From positions 1-47,231 of the forward strand of contig JAUSAO010000101.1 in NCBI GenBank assembly GCA_030652475.1: DNA of 47,231 bases, read 5' to 3'. Made by a program: the position numbers and the translations under genes. The first letter of the stretch is position 1. Every line of letters starts with the position of its first letter. The stretch comes from Gallionella sp. Its GTDB lineage: Bacteria; Pseudomonadota; Gammaproteobacteria; Burkholderiales; Gallionellaceae. Shown here piece by piece: positions 27,876 through 38,508 of the stretch. The notes under the pieces are model-generated. The model was not told where the DNA came from, ran no database searches, and saw only the letters and a list, made by a program, of their open reading frames with translations.

Positions 27876-28891
27876 CCACACCACTTATTCCGCAGGACGA
27901 TTTCGCCGCCATCACGCAACTGATTGCCGCCGCCAAACAACGCGCCGTGCAGTCGGTGAATACCACGCTGATTGAATTGTATTGGCAGGTGGGTCAAACC
28001 ATCAGTCGCAAAATCGCGCAGGCGGAATGGGGCGATGGGGTGGTGGCGCAACTGGCCGTGCATCTGGCGCGTACCCAGCCGGGGTTGCGCGGGTTTACCC
28101 GCAGCAATTTGTTCAGGATGCGCAAGTTTTATGAGACGTATCAAGGCGATGTAATTGTCGCACCGCTGGTGCGACAATTGCCGTGGACACATAACCTGAT
28201 CATTCTCAATCAGAGCAAACGCCCGGAAGAACGGGAATTTTATGTACGCCTTACCATTCGTGAGCAGTGGGGGCGACGCGAATTGGAACGCCAATTCAAA
28301 GCCGCTTTATTTGAACGCACGGTACTGAATCCACCAAAAGTGTCACCACTGGCGTCACAAATTCATCCCGACGCGCTGAGCGTGTTCAAAGATAGCTACT
28401 TAGTCGAATTTCTGGACTTGGCGCAAGGACACGCCGAAGCGGATTTGCATCAAGGTTTATTGTCGAAACTGAGAAACTTCCTCATTGAACTAGGGCGCGA
28501 TTTTTGTTTTGTCGGCAGTGAATATCCGCTGCAAGTCGGCGGGCGGGACTTCGCACTGGATTTGCTGTTCTTCCATCGCGGGCTGAATTGTCTAGTTGCC
28601 ATTGAGTTGAAAGTCGGACGCTTCGAGCCTGAATACCTTGGCAAACTGGGGTTCTACCTCGAAGCCCTGGACCGTGAGGTCAAAAAAACGCATGAGCAGC
28701 CCGCCATCGGCGTGTTGCTATGCGCCAGCAAAGACGACGAGGTGGTGGAATATGCGCTGAGCCGCAGCCTGTCTCCGGCATTGATCGCCGAATACCAGAC
28801 ACAGTTGCCGGACAAGGCGCTACTGCAAGCCAAGCTGCATGAGTTCTATCTGCAAAATGCACAGGACGACAATTCAGGGGATGAAGCATGA
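27872..28891 (+). CDS. DUF1016 (YhcG-type) PDDEXK nuclease-domain protein
   Basis: 339 residues. The N-terminal DUF1016 helical domain (LIELYWQVGQTISRKI and GFTRSNLFRMRKFYETY) is followed by a PDDEXK nuclease fold with D230 in DFALDLLFF and the E245-L-K247 motif in LVAIELKVGRFEPEYLGKL. Members are often found within type I restriction operons, which fits its place just before hsdR; the exact role is not established. It starts in ATGA with hsdS remnant 2 and ends in ATGA with hsdR. Confidence 0.93.
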   Translation: MTTPLIPQDDFAAITQLIAAAKQRAVQSVNTTLIELYWQVGQTISRKIAQAEWGDGVVAQLAVHLARTQPGLRGFTRSNLFRMRKFYETYQGDVIVAPLVRQLPWTHNLIILNQSKRPEEREFYVRLTIREQWGRRELERQFKAALFERTVLNPPKVSPLASQIHPDALSVFKDSYLVEFLDLAQGHAEADLHQGLLSKLRNFLIELGRDFCFVGSEYPLQVGGRDFALDLLFFHRGLNCLVAIELKVGRFEPEYLGKLGFYLEALDREVKKTHEQPAIGVLLCASKDDEVVEYALSRSLSPALIAEYQTQLPDKALLQAKLHEFYLQNAQDDNSGDEA

Positions 28892-31800
28892 GCCTGCACA
28901 AGGAAATCGAATTCGAGAACGACATCTGCGCACATCTGGCTGCGCATGACTGGCTGTATGCGGATAACGACTACACCGGCTACGACCGTGCGCGTGCGAT
29001 GTTTCCTGCTGATATTGTCGCTTGGGTTCAGGATACCCAGCCCAAGGCGTGGGATGCCTTGAGCAAGAGCCACGGCGCAGCCGCAGAAGCGGTGTTGCTC
29101 GATCGTATCCGCAAGCAACTGGATGATCGCGGCACGCTGGATGTATTGCGGCATGGTATTGAGTTGTTGGGCTTACGTCAGCCTTTACAGCTTGCTCAAT
29201 TCAAACCCGCACTGGCGATGAACCCGGAATTGCAACAGAAATACGCCGCCAACCGTCTGCGCGTGGTGCGTCAGGTGCGCTATTCGCTGCACAACGAGAA
29301 TTCGATTGATCTGGTGTTGTTCCTGAACGGCCTGCCGATTGCGACAGTGGAGCTGAAATCGAACTTCACCCAGTCGGTGGATGATGCGGTGGATCAGTAT
29401 CGTTTCGACCGTCACCCCAAACCTAAAAGCCAATCCTCCGCCGAACCACTGCTCGATTTCCCGCGTGGCGCACTGGTGCATTTCGCGGTCAGTAACAGTG
29501 CGGTGATGATGACCACACGCCTGCTGGGTGCGGCAACCACGTTCCTGCCCTTCAATCTGGGCGACCACGGCGCGGCGGGTAATCCAGTCAATCCAGATGG
29601 ACATCGCACCGCTTATCTGTGGGAACAGGTGTGGGCGCGGGAAAGCTGGCTGGAGATCATCGGGCGATATATCGTCGCCAAGCGCGACAGCAAGAAGCAG
29701 ATTGTGGCGGTGATTTTTCCCCGCTATCACCAACTGGATGCCACCCGAAAACTATTGGCGGCTGTTTTATCTGAGCACCCGCAAGGGGTACGCCGTGGTT
29801 GTAAAGACGCTGAAGCGTCAACAACCACGCTGGGTGCGGGACAGAAATACCTGATCCAGCATTCTGCGGGTTCTGGCAAGACTAACTCTATCGCGTGGAC
29901 GGCACACTTCCTCGCCGACTTACACGATGCACAGCACAAGAAGCTATTTGACTCAGTGCTGGTGGTATCGGATCGCACCGTACTGGATACCCAGTTGCAG
30001 GAAGCCATCTTCGACTTCGAGCGTACCGCTGGCGTTGTCGCCACCATCAAGGGTGAAAGCCAGAGCAAGAGCGGCGAACTGGCACAGGCTTTGTCCGGCG
30101 GCAAGAAAATCGTGGTGTGTACCATCCAAACTTTCCCCTTCGCGTTACAGGCCGTGCAGGAGTTGGCAGCGACACAAGGCAAACGCTTCGCGGTGATTGC
30201 CGATGAAGCACACAGTTCACAGACAGGCGCAGCCGCATCCAAGCTCAAACAGTTGCTGAGTGCGGAGGAAATGCAGGAGCTGGCGGACGGCGGCGAGATC
30301 GGCACGGAAGACTTGCTGGCAGCGAACATGGCGGCACGGGCCAATGACGCAGGGATCACCTATGTCGCATTCACTGCCACGCCCAAAGCAAAAACACTGG
30401 AGCTGTTCGGTCGTCGTCCCAATCCGGCATTGCCTGCCAGTGATAGCAATCTGCCCGCCCCGTTCCACGTCTATTCCATGCGTCAGGCCATTGAGGAGGG
30501 TTTTATCCTCGATGTGCTGAAGAACTACACCCCCTACAAGCTGGCCTTCAAACTCGCCAACGGGCTTGCCCGTTCCCCCTCCCCAACCCTCCCCCGCGAT
30601 GCGGGAGAGGGAGCAAACGAATCGCTACGCGAATCTCTAATCCCTGAAGGGCGTGAGTGGGATGAGAAGGAAGTGGAACGCAGCACGGCGATGAAAGGCA
30701 TCATGCGCTGGGTGCGCCTGCATCCCTACAACATCATCCAGAAGGTGCAAGTGGTGGTGGAACACTTCCGTGAGAATGTGCAGCCATTACTCGAAGGCAA
30801 AGCCAAAGCGATGGTGGTGGTCGGCAGTCGTCTGGAGGCGGTGCGCTGGCAGATAGCCATCGACAAATACATCAAGTCACAAGGTTACAAAATCGGCACG
30901 CTGGTGGCGTTCTCCGGCGAGGTCAACGATCAGGAATCTCACCCCGATCCACTATCTGAAACCAGCAAAACGCTTAACGCCAACCTTAACGGGCGCGACA
31001 TCCGCGAGGCGTTTGCCACGGATGAATATCAGATTCTGCTGGTCGCCAACAAATTCCAGACCGGATTCGATCAGCCTTTGCTGTGCGGCATGTACGTGGA
31101 CAAGCGGCTGGCGGGTATTCAGGCGGTGCAAACCTTATCACGGCTGAACCGTGCCTATCCGGGCAAGGATACGACTTATGTACTCGACTTCGTGAACGAT
31201 CCTGACGAGGTGTTGAGCGCATTCAAGACCTACTTTGAAACGGCAGAACTGAACGGCGTAACCGATCCGAATCTGGTTTATGACTTACGCGCCAAACTGG
31301 ATGCCGACGGTCACTACGACGACGACGAGGTGGATCGCGTCGTGAACGTGGAGATGAATCCCAACGCGTCTCAGTCGGAACTCTCCGCTGCCATTGAACC
31401 CGTGGCGGATCGCCTGTTGAAACGCTACAAAGCGGCACTGGAAACATTCAAGGCCGCCGCGATGAAACAGGATGCCAACGGGCAAGCCCGTTCCCCCACT
31501 CCAACCCTCCCCCGCGCTGCGGGAGAGGGGGCAAACGAATCGCTGCGCGACTTTTACGTTTCCGCAGAACAGGCAGCGCAAGACGAAATGAATGCGCTGG
31601 TGTTGTTCAAACACAATCTGGGTGCGTTCCAGCGGGTGTATGCCTTCCTGTCGCAGATATTCGACTATGGCAACACCGCCATTGAGAAACGCGCCATCTT
31701 CTTCAAACGACTGTTGCCCTTGCTGGAGTTCGGGCGGGAGCGTGAAGGCGTCGATCTGTCCAAAGTGACGCTAACTCATCATAAGCTAAAGGATCAGGGC

Positions 31801-32226
31801 AAACGCAACTTGGCACTGGTGAACGGTGAATATCCCAAGCTGGCTCCGTTGACCGAACCCGGTAGTGGCGAGGTGCGTGAGCAGGAGAAGATTTACCTCG
31901 CGCTGATTATCGCCAAGGTGAACGACCTGTTTGAGGGTGAACTAACCGACGACGACAAGCTGATTTATGTGAACCATGTGCTGAAAGGCAAGCTGCTCGA
32001 ATCGGACATTCTGGTACAGCAGGCCAATAACAACACCAAGGAGCAGTTTGCGAATTCACCCGATCTGGCGAATGAACTGATGAATGCCATCATGGATGCG
32101 CTGTCGGCGCACTCCTCGTTGAGTAAACAGGCACTTGGGTCGGAGAAAGTGCGGAGCGGATTGAAAGATGTGCTGCTTGGCCCCGCTCAGTTGTATGAGG
32201 CTTTGCGTGAGCAGCGCGTGGCGTAA
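28888..32226 (+). CDS. hsdR: Type I restriction enzyme endonuclease/translocase subunit
   Basis: 1112 residues. N-terminal nuclease domain with the PDDEXK core IDLVLFLNGLPIATVELK near 138-155. SF2 helicase motor with Walker A HSAGSGKTN near 325, DEAH near 439, motif III FTATPKAKTLELFG and a motif VI-like QTLSRLNRAYPGK. The C-terminal helical part binds HsdM. It is full length, with no stop or frameshift. Odd: residues 558-582 and 864-888 are two nearly identical 25-residue inserts encoded by a palindromic DNA repeat. Last gene of the island. Confidence 0.96.
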   Translation: MSLHKEIEFENDICAHLAAHDWLYADNDYTGYDRARAMFPADIVAWVQDTQPKAWDALSKSHGAAAEAVLLDRIRKQLDDRGTLDVLRHGIELLGLRQPLQLAQFKPALAMNPELQQKYAANRLRVVRQVRYSLHNENSIDLVLFLNGLPIATVELKSNFTQSVDDAVDQYRFDRHPKPKSQSSAEPLLDFPRGALVHFAVSNSAVMMTTRLLGAATTFLPFNLGDHGAAGNPVNPDGHRTAYLWEQVWARESWLEIIGRYIVAKRDSKKQIVAVIFPRYHQLDATRKLLAAVLSEHPQGVRRGCKDAEASTTTLGAGQKYLIQHSAGSGKTNSIAWTAHFLADLHDAQHKKLFDSVLVVSDRTVLDTQLQEAIFDFERTAGVVATIKGESQSKSGELAQALSGGKKIVVCTIQTFPFALQAVQELAATQGKRFAVIADEAHSSQTGAAASKLKQLLSAEEMQELADGGEIGTEDLLAANMAARANDAGITYVAFTATPKAKTLELFGRRPNPALPASDSNLPAPFHVYSMRQAIEEGFILDVLKNYTPYKLAFKLANGLARSPSPTLPRDAGEGANESLRESLIPEGREWDEKEVERSTAMKGIMRWVRLHPYNIIQKVQVVVEHFRENVQPLLEGKAKAMVVVGSRLEAVRWQIAIDKYIKSQGYKIGTLVAFSGEVNDQESHPDPLSETSKTLNANLNGRDIREAFATDEYQILLVANKFQTGFDQPLLCGMYVDKRLAGIQAVQTLSRLNRAYPGKDTTYVLDFVNDPDEVLSAFKTYFETAELNGVTDPNLVYDLRAKLDADGHYDDDEVDRVVNVEMNPNASQSELSAAIEPVADRLLKRYKAALETFKAAAMKQDANGQARSPTPTLPRAAGEGANESLRDFYVSAEQAAQDEMNALVLFKHNLGAFQRVYAFLSQIFDYGNTAIEKRAIFFKRLLPLLEFGREREGVDLSKVTLTHHKLKDQGKRNLALVNGEYPKLAPLTEPGSGEVREQEKIYLALIIAKVNDLFEGELTDDDKLIYVNHVLKGKLLESDILVQQANNNTKEQFANSPDLANELMNAIMDALSAHSSLSKQALGSEKVRSGLKDVLLGPAQLYEALREQRVA
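30559..30633. repeat. Palindromic repeat in frame within hsdR, copy 2
   Basis: Begins AACGGGC-TT-GCCCGTT (30559-30574). An imperfect 11-bp stem CCCTCCCCCGC/GCGGGAGAGGG (30587-30611) and ACGAATCGCTACGCGA follow. It is translated as NGLARSPSPTLPR, then DAGEGANESLRE. Same length, strand and reading frame as copy 3, with seven base changes in 74. Confidence 0.85.
31477..31551. repeat. Palindromic repeat in frame within hsdR, copy 3
   Basis: Begins AACGGGC-AA-GCCCGTT (31477-31492), with the same stem and tail as copy 2. It is translated as NGQARSPTPTLPR, then AAGEGANESLRD. The similarity to the intergenic copy at 5571-5690 continues past the tail (ACTTTTACGTT versus AGTTTCACGTT). Confidence 0.85.
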
Positions 32227-32297
32227 TTTTGCCCGGCAACCTGCCGCACTTGAAGTGCTGTAGAAATAATATATGTAATCAAATGGATATAAAGAAA

Positions 32298-33059
32298 ATG
32301 AAGCTGGCAACGTGGAATGTGAATTCGTTGAAAGTGCGGCTGCCGCAGGTGCTGGACTGGCTGGCTGCCAACCCGATCGATGTGCTGTGCTTGCAGGAAA
32401 CCAAGCAGCAGGATGCCGATTTTCCTGAAGAAATACTGATGGCGGCGGGTTATCACAGCGTGTTTATCGGCCAGAAGACCTATAACGGCGTGGCGATTCT
32501 GAGTCGCGAACCGGCTGCGGAGGTGCAGTTTGGCATTCCGGGCTATGAGGATGAGCAGAAACGCGTCATCGCGGCGACTTTCGGCGACATCCGCGTGGTG
32601 GATGTCTATATTCCCAACGGCCAGAGTCCAGATTCCGATAAATACCAGTACAAGCTGGGCTGGCTCACCGCCTTGCACGACTGGCTGAAACAGGAACTGG
32701 TACGCTACCCGAAACTGCTGCTGCTGGGCGACTACAACATCGCCCCCGAAGACCGCGACGTACACGACCCGGCGGCTTGGGTGGGCAATGTACTGGTCAG
32801 CGAGCCCGAACGCGATGCCTTTCGTGCGCTGGAAGCGCTGGGTTTAACAGACAGCTACCGCCTGTTCGAACAGGCAGAAAAAACCTTTAGCTGGTGGGAC
32901 TATCGCATGATGGCCTTCCGTCGCAACATGGGCATGCGCATCGACCACATCCTGATCAGCAAGCCGCTGGTGCCGCTCTGCAAGAGTTGCGTGATAGACA
33001 AGGCCCCGCGCAAACTCGAACGTCCGTCGGATCATACGCCGGTGGTGGTGGAAATATAG
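32298..33059 (+). CDS. xth: Exodeoxyribonuclease III
   Basis: 253-residue AP endonuclease and 3'-5' exonuclease for base excision repair. Motifs: LCLQETKQQD, YNGVAILSR, LLLGDYNIAPEDRDVHDP and the terminal SDHTPVVVEI. Starts MKLATWNVNS; the ATG at 32283 (MDIKKM) is a possible but weaker start. It lies 71 bp after hsdR. The following 186 bp (33060-33245) contain only a short REP-like stretch, with AGCAT and ATGCT inverted at 33097-33112, and no gene. Confidence 0.96.
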   Translation: MKLATWNVNSLKVRLPQVLDWLAANPIDVLCLQETKQQDADFPEEILMAAGYHSVFIGQKTYNGVAILSREPAAEVQFGIPGYEDEQKRVIAATFGDIRVVDVYIPNGQSPDSDKYQYKLGWLTALHDWLKQELVRYPKLLLLGDYNIAPEDRDVHDPAAWVGNVLVSEPERDAFRALEALGLTDSYRLFEQAEKTFSWWDYRMMAFRRNMGMRIDHILISKPLVPLCKSCVIDKAPRKLERPSDHTPVVVEI

Positions 33060-33245
33060 CGAGCTGGTAGGCTGGTGGTAAGCAACGCGAACCCCAGCAT
33101 TTGCAGATGCTGAACTTATCTCTTGCTCGCCTAACCACACCGCTTGTTTGCGCCCATCTTCGGCGGCGCACAGGGGAAGTGTTGGTAATTCAACGTGTAC
33201 TGTAATAAGGAAAGCAAACTTTATTCATTCTATGAACTGTCTTTG

Positions 33246-34070
33246 CTAATCAACATAGCCACATGATACTGCCATCTCTCGCAACTCAGATTTTGCGGTA
33301 TCTAGTCGTTGTAATACAGTGGATTCGTTGGAGTGCGTTTTGGCATACTCCTCTAGAAATCGCACTTCGCTTTGCTTAAGTGCAACAATCAGATCGGTAC
33401 ATGTGTTTGTGACAGCAAGCGCATGTGTTTCCCAATTACGATTGAAGAATGGGTTTTCGTAGTAAGGAACTGCATCGTATGATTTTAGGTTGTACCCAAG
33501 CAATGCGAGATAGTGGCGGATTTCCTCATTTAACGTACCGTCTTTCGTAGATAGGTCTGCGAGGATTTGACCAAGGCGCTCTAAGGATAAGTATGCATCG
33601 GCAAACTGCTGTGATGCAGGGGTTCCGATGGGAATAAGAGCGGCAAATTCAGGAGCTACATGTGTGTTGCGATTGTCGTTTTCGATTGCAGTCCAATAGG
33701 CTTCCATTTCGCTCTCTAGGCGGTGAAGAAATGCTTCGTTGACCTTGAAAGGTTTTTGCCCATGCTTGCTCTCATGTTCATGTTTCATGTCTTTGAGAGA
33801 GTGAACATCAAAAGCTGCTATGTCGTCAGTTTCCTTGTGGTGTCTGTAGCAGAGGAGGAGCTGGTTTTCGAAGGAGCGGCGAGCTTCGTCGTTTGAGAGT
33901 GGGCTGTAGCGTTGACCGCCAGGACTAGCAGCTTCAATGTGGCAAATTTGACCCACAAATATATTTCGACTAGTTACCAACTCGTGGTTGCAGCCTGGAA
34001 ATGCACAGACATTGCCGGATTTTGCAAAGAGTGCAATCAATGTTTCCCGTGTATTGCTGAGTCGCGCCAT
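33246..34070 (-). CDS. HNH endonuclease-domain protein, probable foreign gene
   Basis: 274 residues. N-terminal zinc-supported HNH domain: C22 and C27 (CAFPGCNHEL), H44 in QICHIEAASPGG, N69 in FENQLLLCYRHHKETDD. The remaining two thirds are helical and unfamiliar. The gene and its flanks are visibly AT-richer than the housekeeping genes on both sides and are on the opposite strand to the restriction island, from which only xth separates it. This suggests separate acquisition, perhaps as a defence gene. Substrate unknown; HNH proteins of this layout may be restriction-like or transposon-borne. Confidence 0.88.
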   Translation of the reverse strand: MARLSNTRETLIALFAKSGNVCAFPGCNHELVTSRNIFVGQICHIEAASPGGQRYSPLSNDEARRSFENQLLLCYRHHKETDDIAAFDVHSLKDMKHEHESKHGQKPFKVNEAFLHRLESEMEAYWTAIENDNRNTHVAPEFAALIPIGTPASQQFADAYLSLERLGQILADLSTKDGTLNEEIRHYLALLGYNLKSYDAVPYYENPFFNRNWETHALAVTNTCTDLIVALKQSEVRFLEEYAKTHSNESTVLQRLDTAKSELREMAVSCGYVD

Positions 34071-34154
34071 GATTTATATGCCTAATGTAAGGGCGGCGTC
34101 AAAAACACCAGATATATTTCGGAACGTTAATGTTGGTTTCCCGTAGGCACAATA

Positions 34155-35316
34155 TTACCCGTTCGCCCCGAACATCATCCGCTTCGCGACAAATTTCTTC
34201 GCGAACGGCAAACAGTCCAGCGCGCTGAGGGTGGCGGCGCGGGCGGCGCCTACTAAGGGCAGGTCGTTGGAGAACAGCCGTACCAGGCCATCGGTGAAGC
34301 GGATGCCTGCCTCGCGATCCAGACGGCGGCCACTGCGATAGGCGGCAAGCATTTCATTCGTGCCCAGTGTTTCCGGTTGCGCATCCAGTATCTCCTGCGC
34401 CAGTCCCCACGCATCGCGCAGCCCCATATTGAAGCCTTGACCGGCCACCGGATGCAGGGTTTGCGCGGCATTGCCGAGCAGCACGACATGCGGCATGGGT
34501 GTCTGTTGCGGTGCTTTTTTGAGCCCGAGCGGGAAACAGCTGCGCTTACCTGCGGTCAGGAATGCGCCGACGCGATCACCGAAGTGCTGATGCAGTTCGT
34601 GCAAAAATTGTGCATCGTCCCAGCCCAGCATCTCCTCTGCGCGTTGCGGCGGCGCAGTCCAGACGATCTCGTAGCCATCCTTGTAAGGCAACAAGGCCAG
34701 CGGCCCTTGCGGGGTAAAGCGTTCGAATGCGGTATGGGCGCGCGGTGCGGCGCAGGTCACATGGGTAATCAGCGCGCTTTGCCCGTAGTCATGTATCTCG
34801 GGGGGATACTGCTCGGCCAGCAGTCTTCCGCCGTCGGCAACCACCGCAAGGCGGGCCGATAATGCGTGTTCTGCGTCATCCTGCCGGTAGCCGATGACCG
34901 CATGGCCCGCTTCTCCCGCCAGACGCGTGACGCTCGCGCCGTAAATAGTGTGAACGCCTGCGCCGGGTGCGGGCAGCGCGTCAGTCAGCGCATCCTGCAA
35001 CGTCGGATAAGGCAGTACATAACCCAGTTCCGGCACATTCAGCTCTTCCGCGCGCAACAGGGCGCGACCAAAACTTTGCTTTTGCGAGATATGAATGGCG
35101 CGGATGGCCGACACGTCCTGCAACTTGTCCCACACGCCGAGGCGTTCCAGTAACAAACGGCTGCCGTAGGACAGGGCGAGCGCGCGCGCGTCCATGCTGG
35201 GTGTCTTTGCAGGCCTGGATTCAAGCAGGCAGACTTTCAGCTGGCTGTCGCGCAAGGCCAGCGCCAGTGCGGCCCCGACCGGACCGCCGCCTATGATGGC
35301 GATGTCATACAGGGAA

Positions 35317-35324
<8 letters not shown>
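34155..35324 (-). CDS. UbiH/UbiF/VisC-family FAD-dependent hydroxylase
   Basis: 389 residues, flavin monooxygenase of ubiquinone ring hydroxylation. FAD motifs: DIAIIGGGPVGAALALAL near the N-terminus, MDARALALSYGSRLLLERL and VVLLGNAAQTLHPVAGQGF. Start MNDSLYD at 35324 lies in the end of pepP (8-nt overlap); an upstream extension to 35369 has no family support. The pepP-ubiH neighbourhood is conserved in proteobacteria. Whether it acts at C6 (UbiH/UbiM-like) or at another ring position cannot be told from motifs. Confidence 0.92.
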
Positions 35325-38447
<3,123 letters not shown>

Positions 38448-38471
38448 AGTAGGCTTTTAAAATGTTCTTAA

Positions 38472-38495
38472 TGGTAAACTTGCAAAAGTTTACCA
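38472..38495. promoter_or_regulatory. Perfect 10-bp dyad between amgK and lptD
   Basis: TGGTAAACTT (38472-38481) and AAGTTTACCA (38486-38495) are exact inverted repeats around GCAA, in the middle of the 61-bp divergent region. It is AT-rich, unlike the GC-rich dispersed palindromes elsewhere, and has no adjacent T-run. An operator acting on both genes is likelier than a terminator. -10 and -35 boxes are not clear. Confidence 0.55.
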
Positions 38496-38508
38496 CCTTA
38501 ACAATATT

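Noticed and set aside
24756..28891. Gabija system (GajA plus GajB)
   Set aside because: The OLD protein fits GajA-like nucleases, but no UvrD/Rep-type helicase gene follows; the next genes are hsdS remnant, Phd/PIN and DUF1016.
20480..32300. Integrative element with att sites or integrase
   Set aside because: No integrase, transposase, tRNA gene or direct repeat was found at the island edges; only coupling overlaps are seen.
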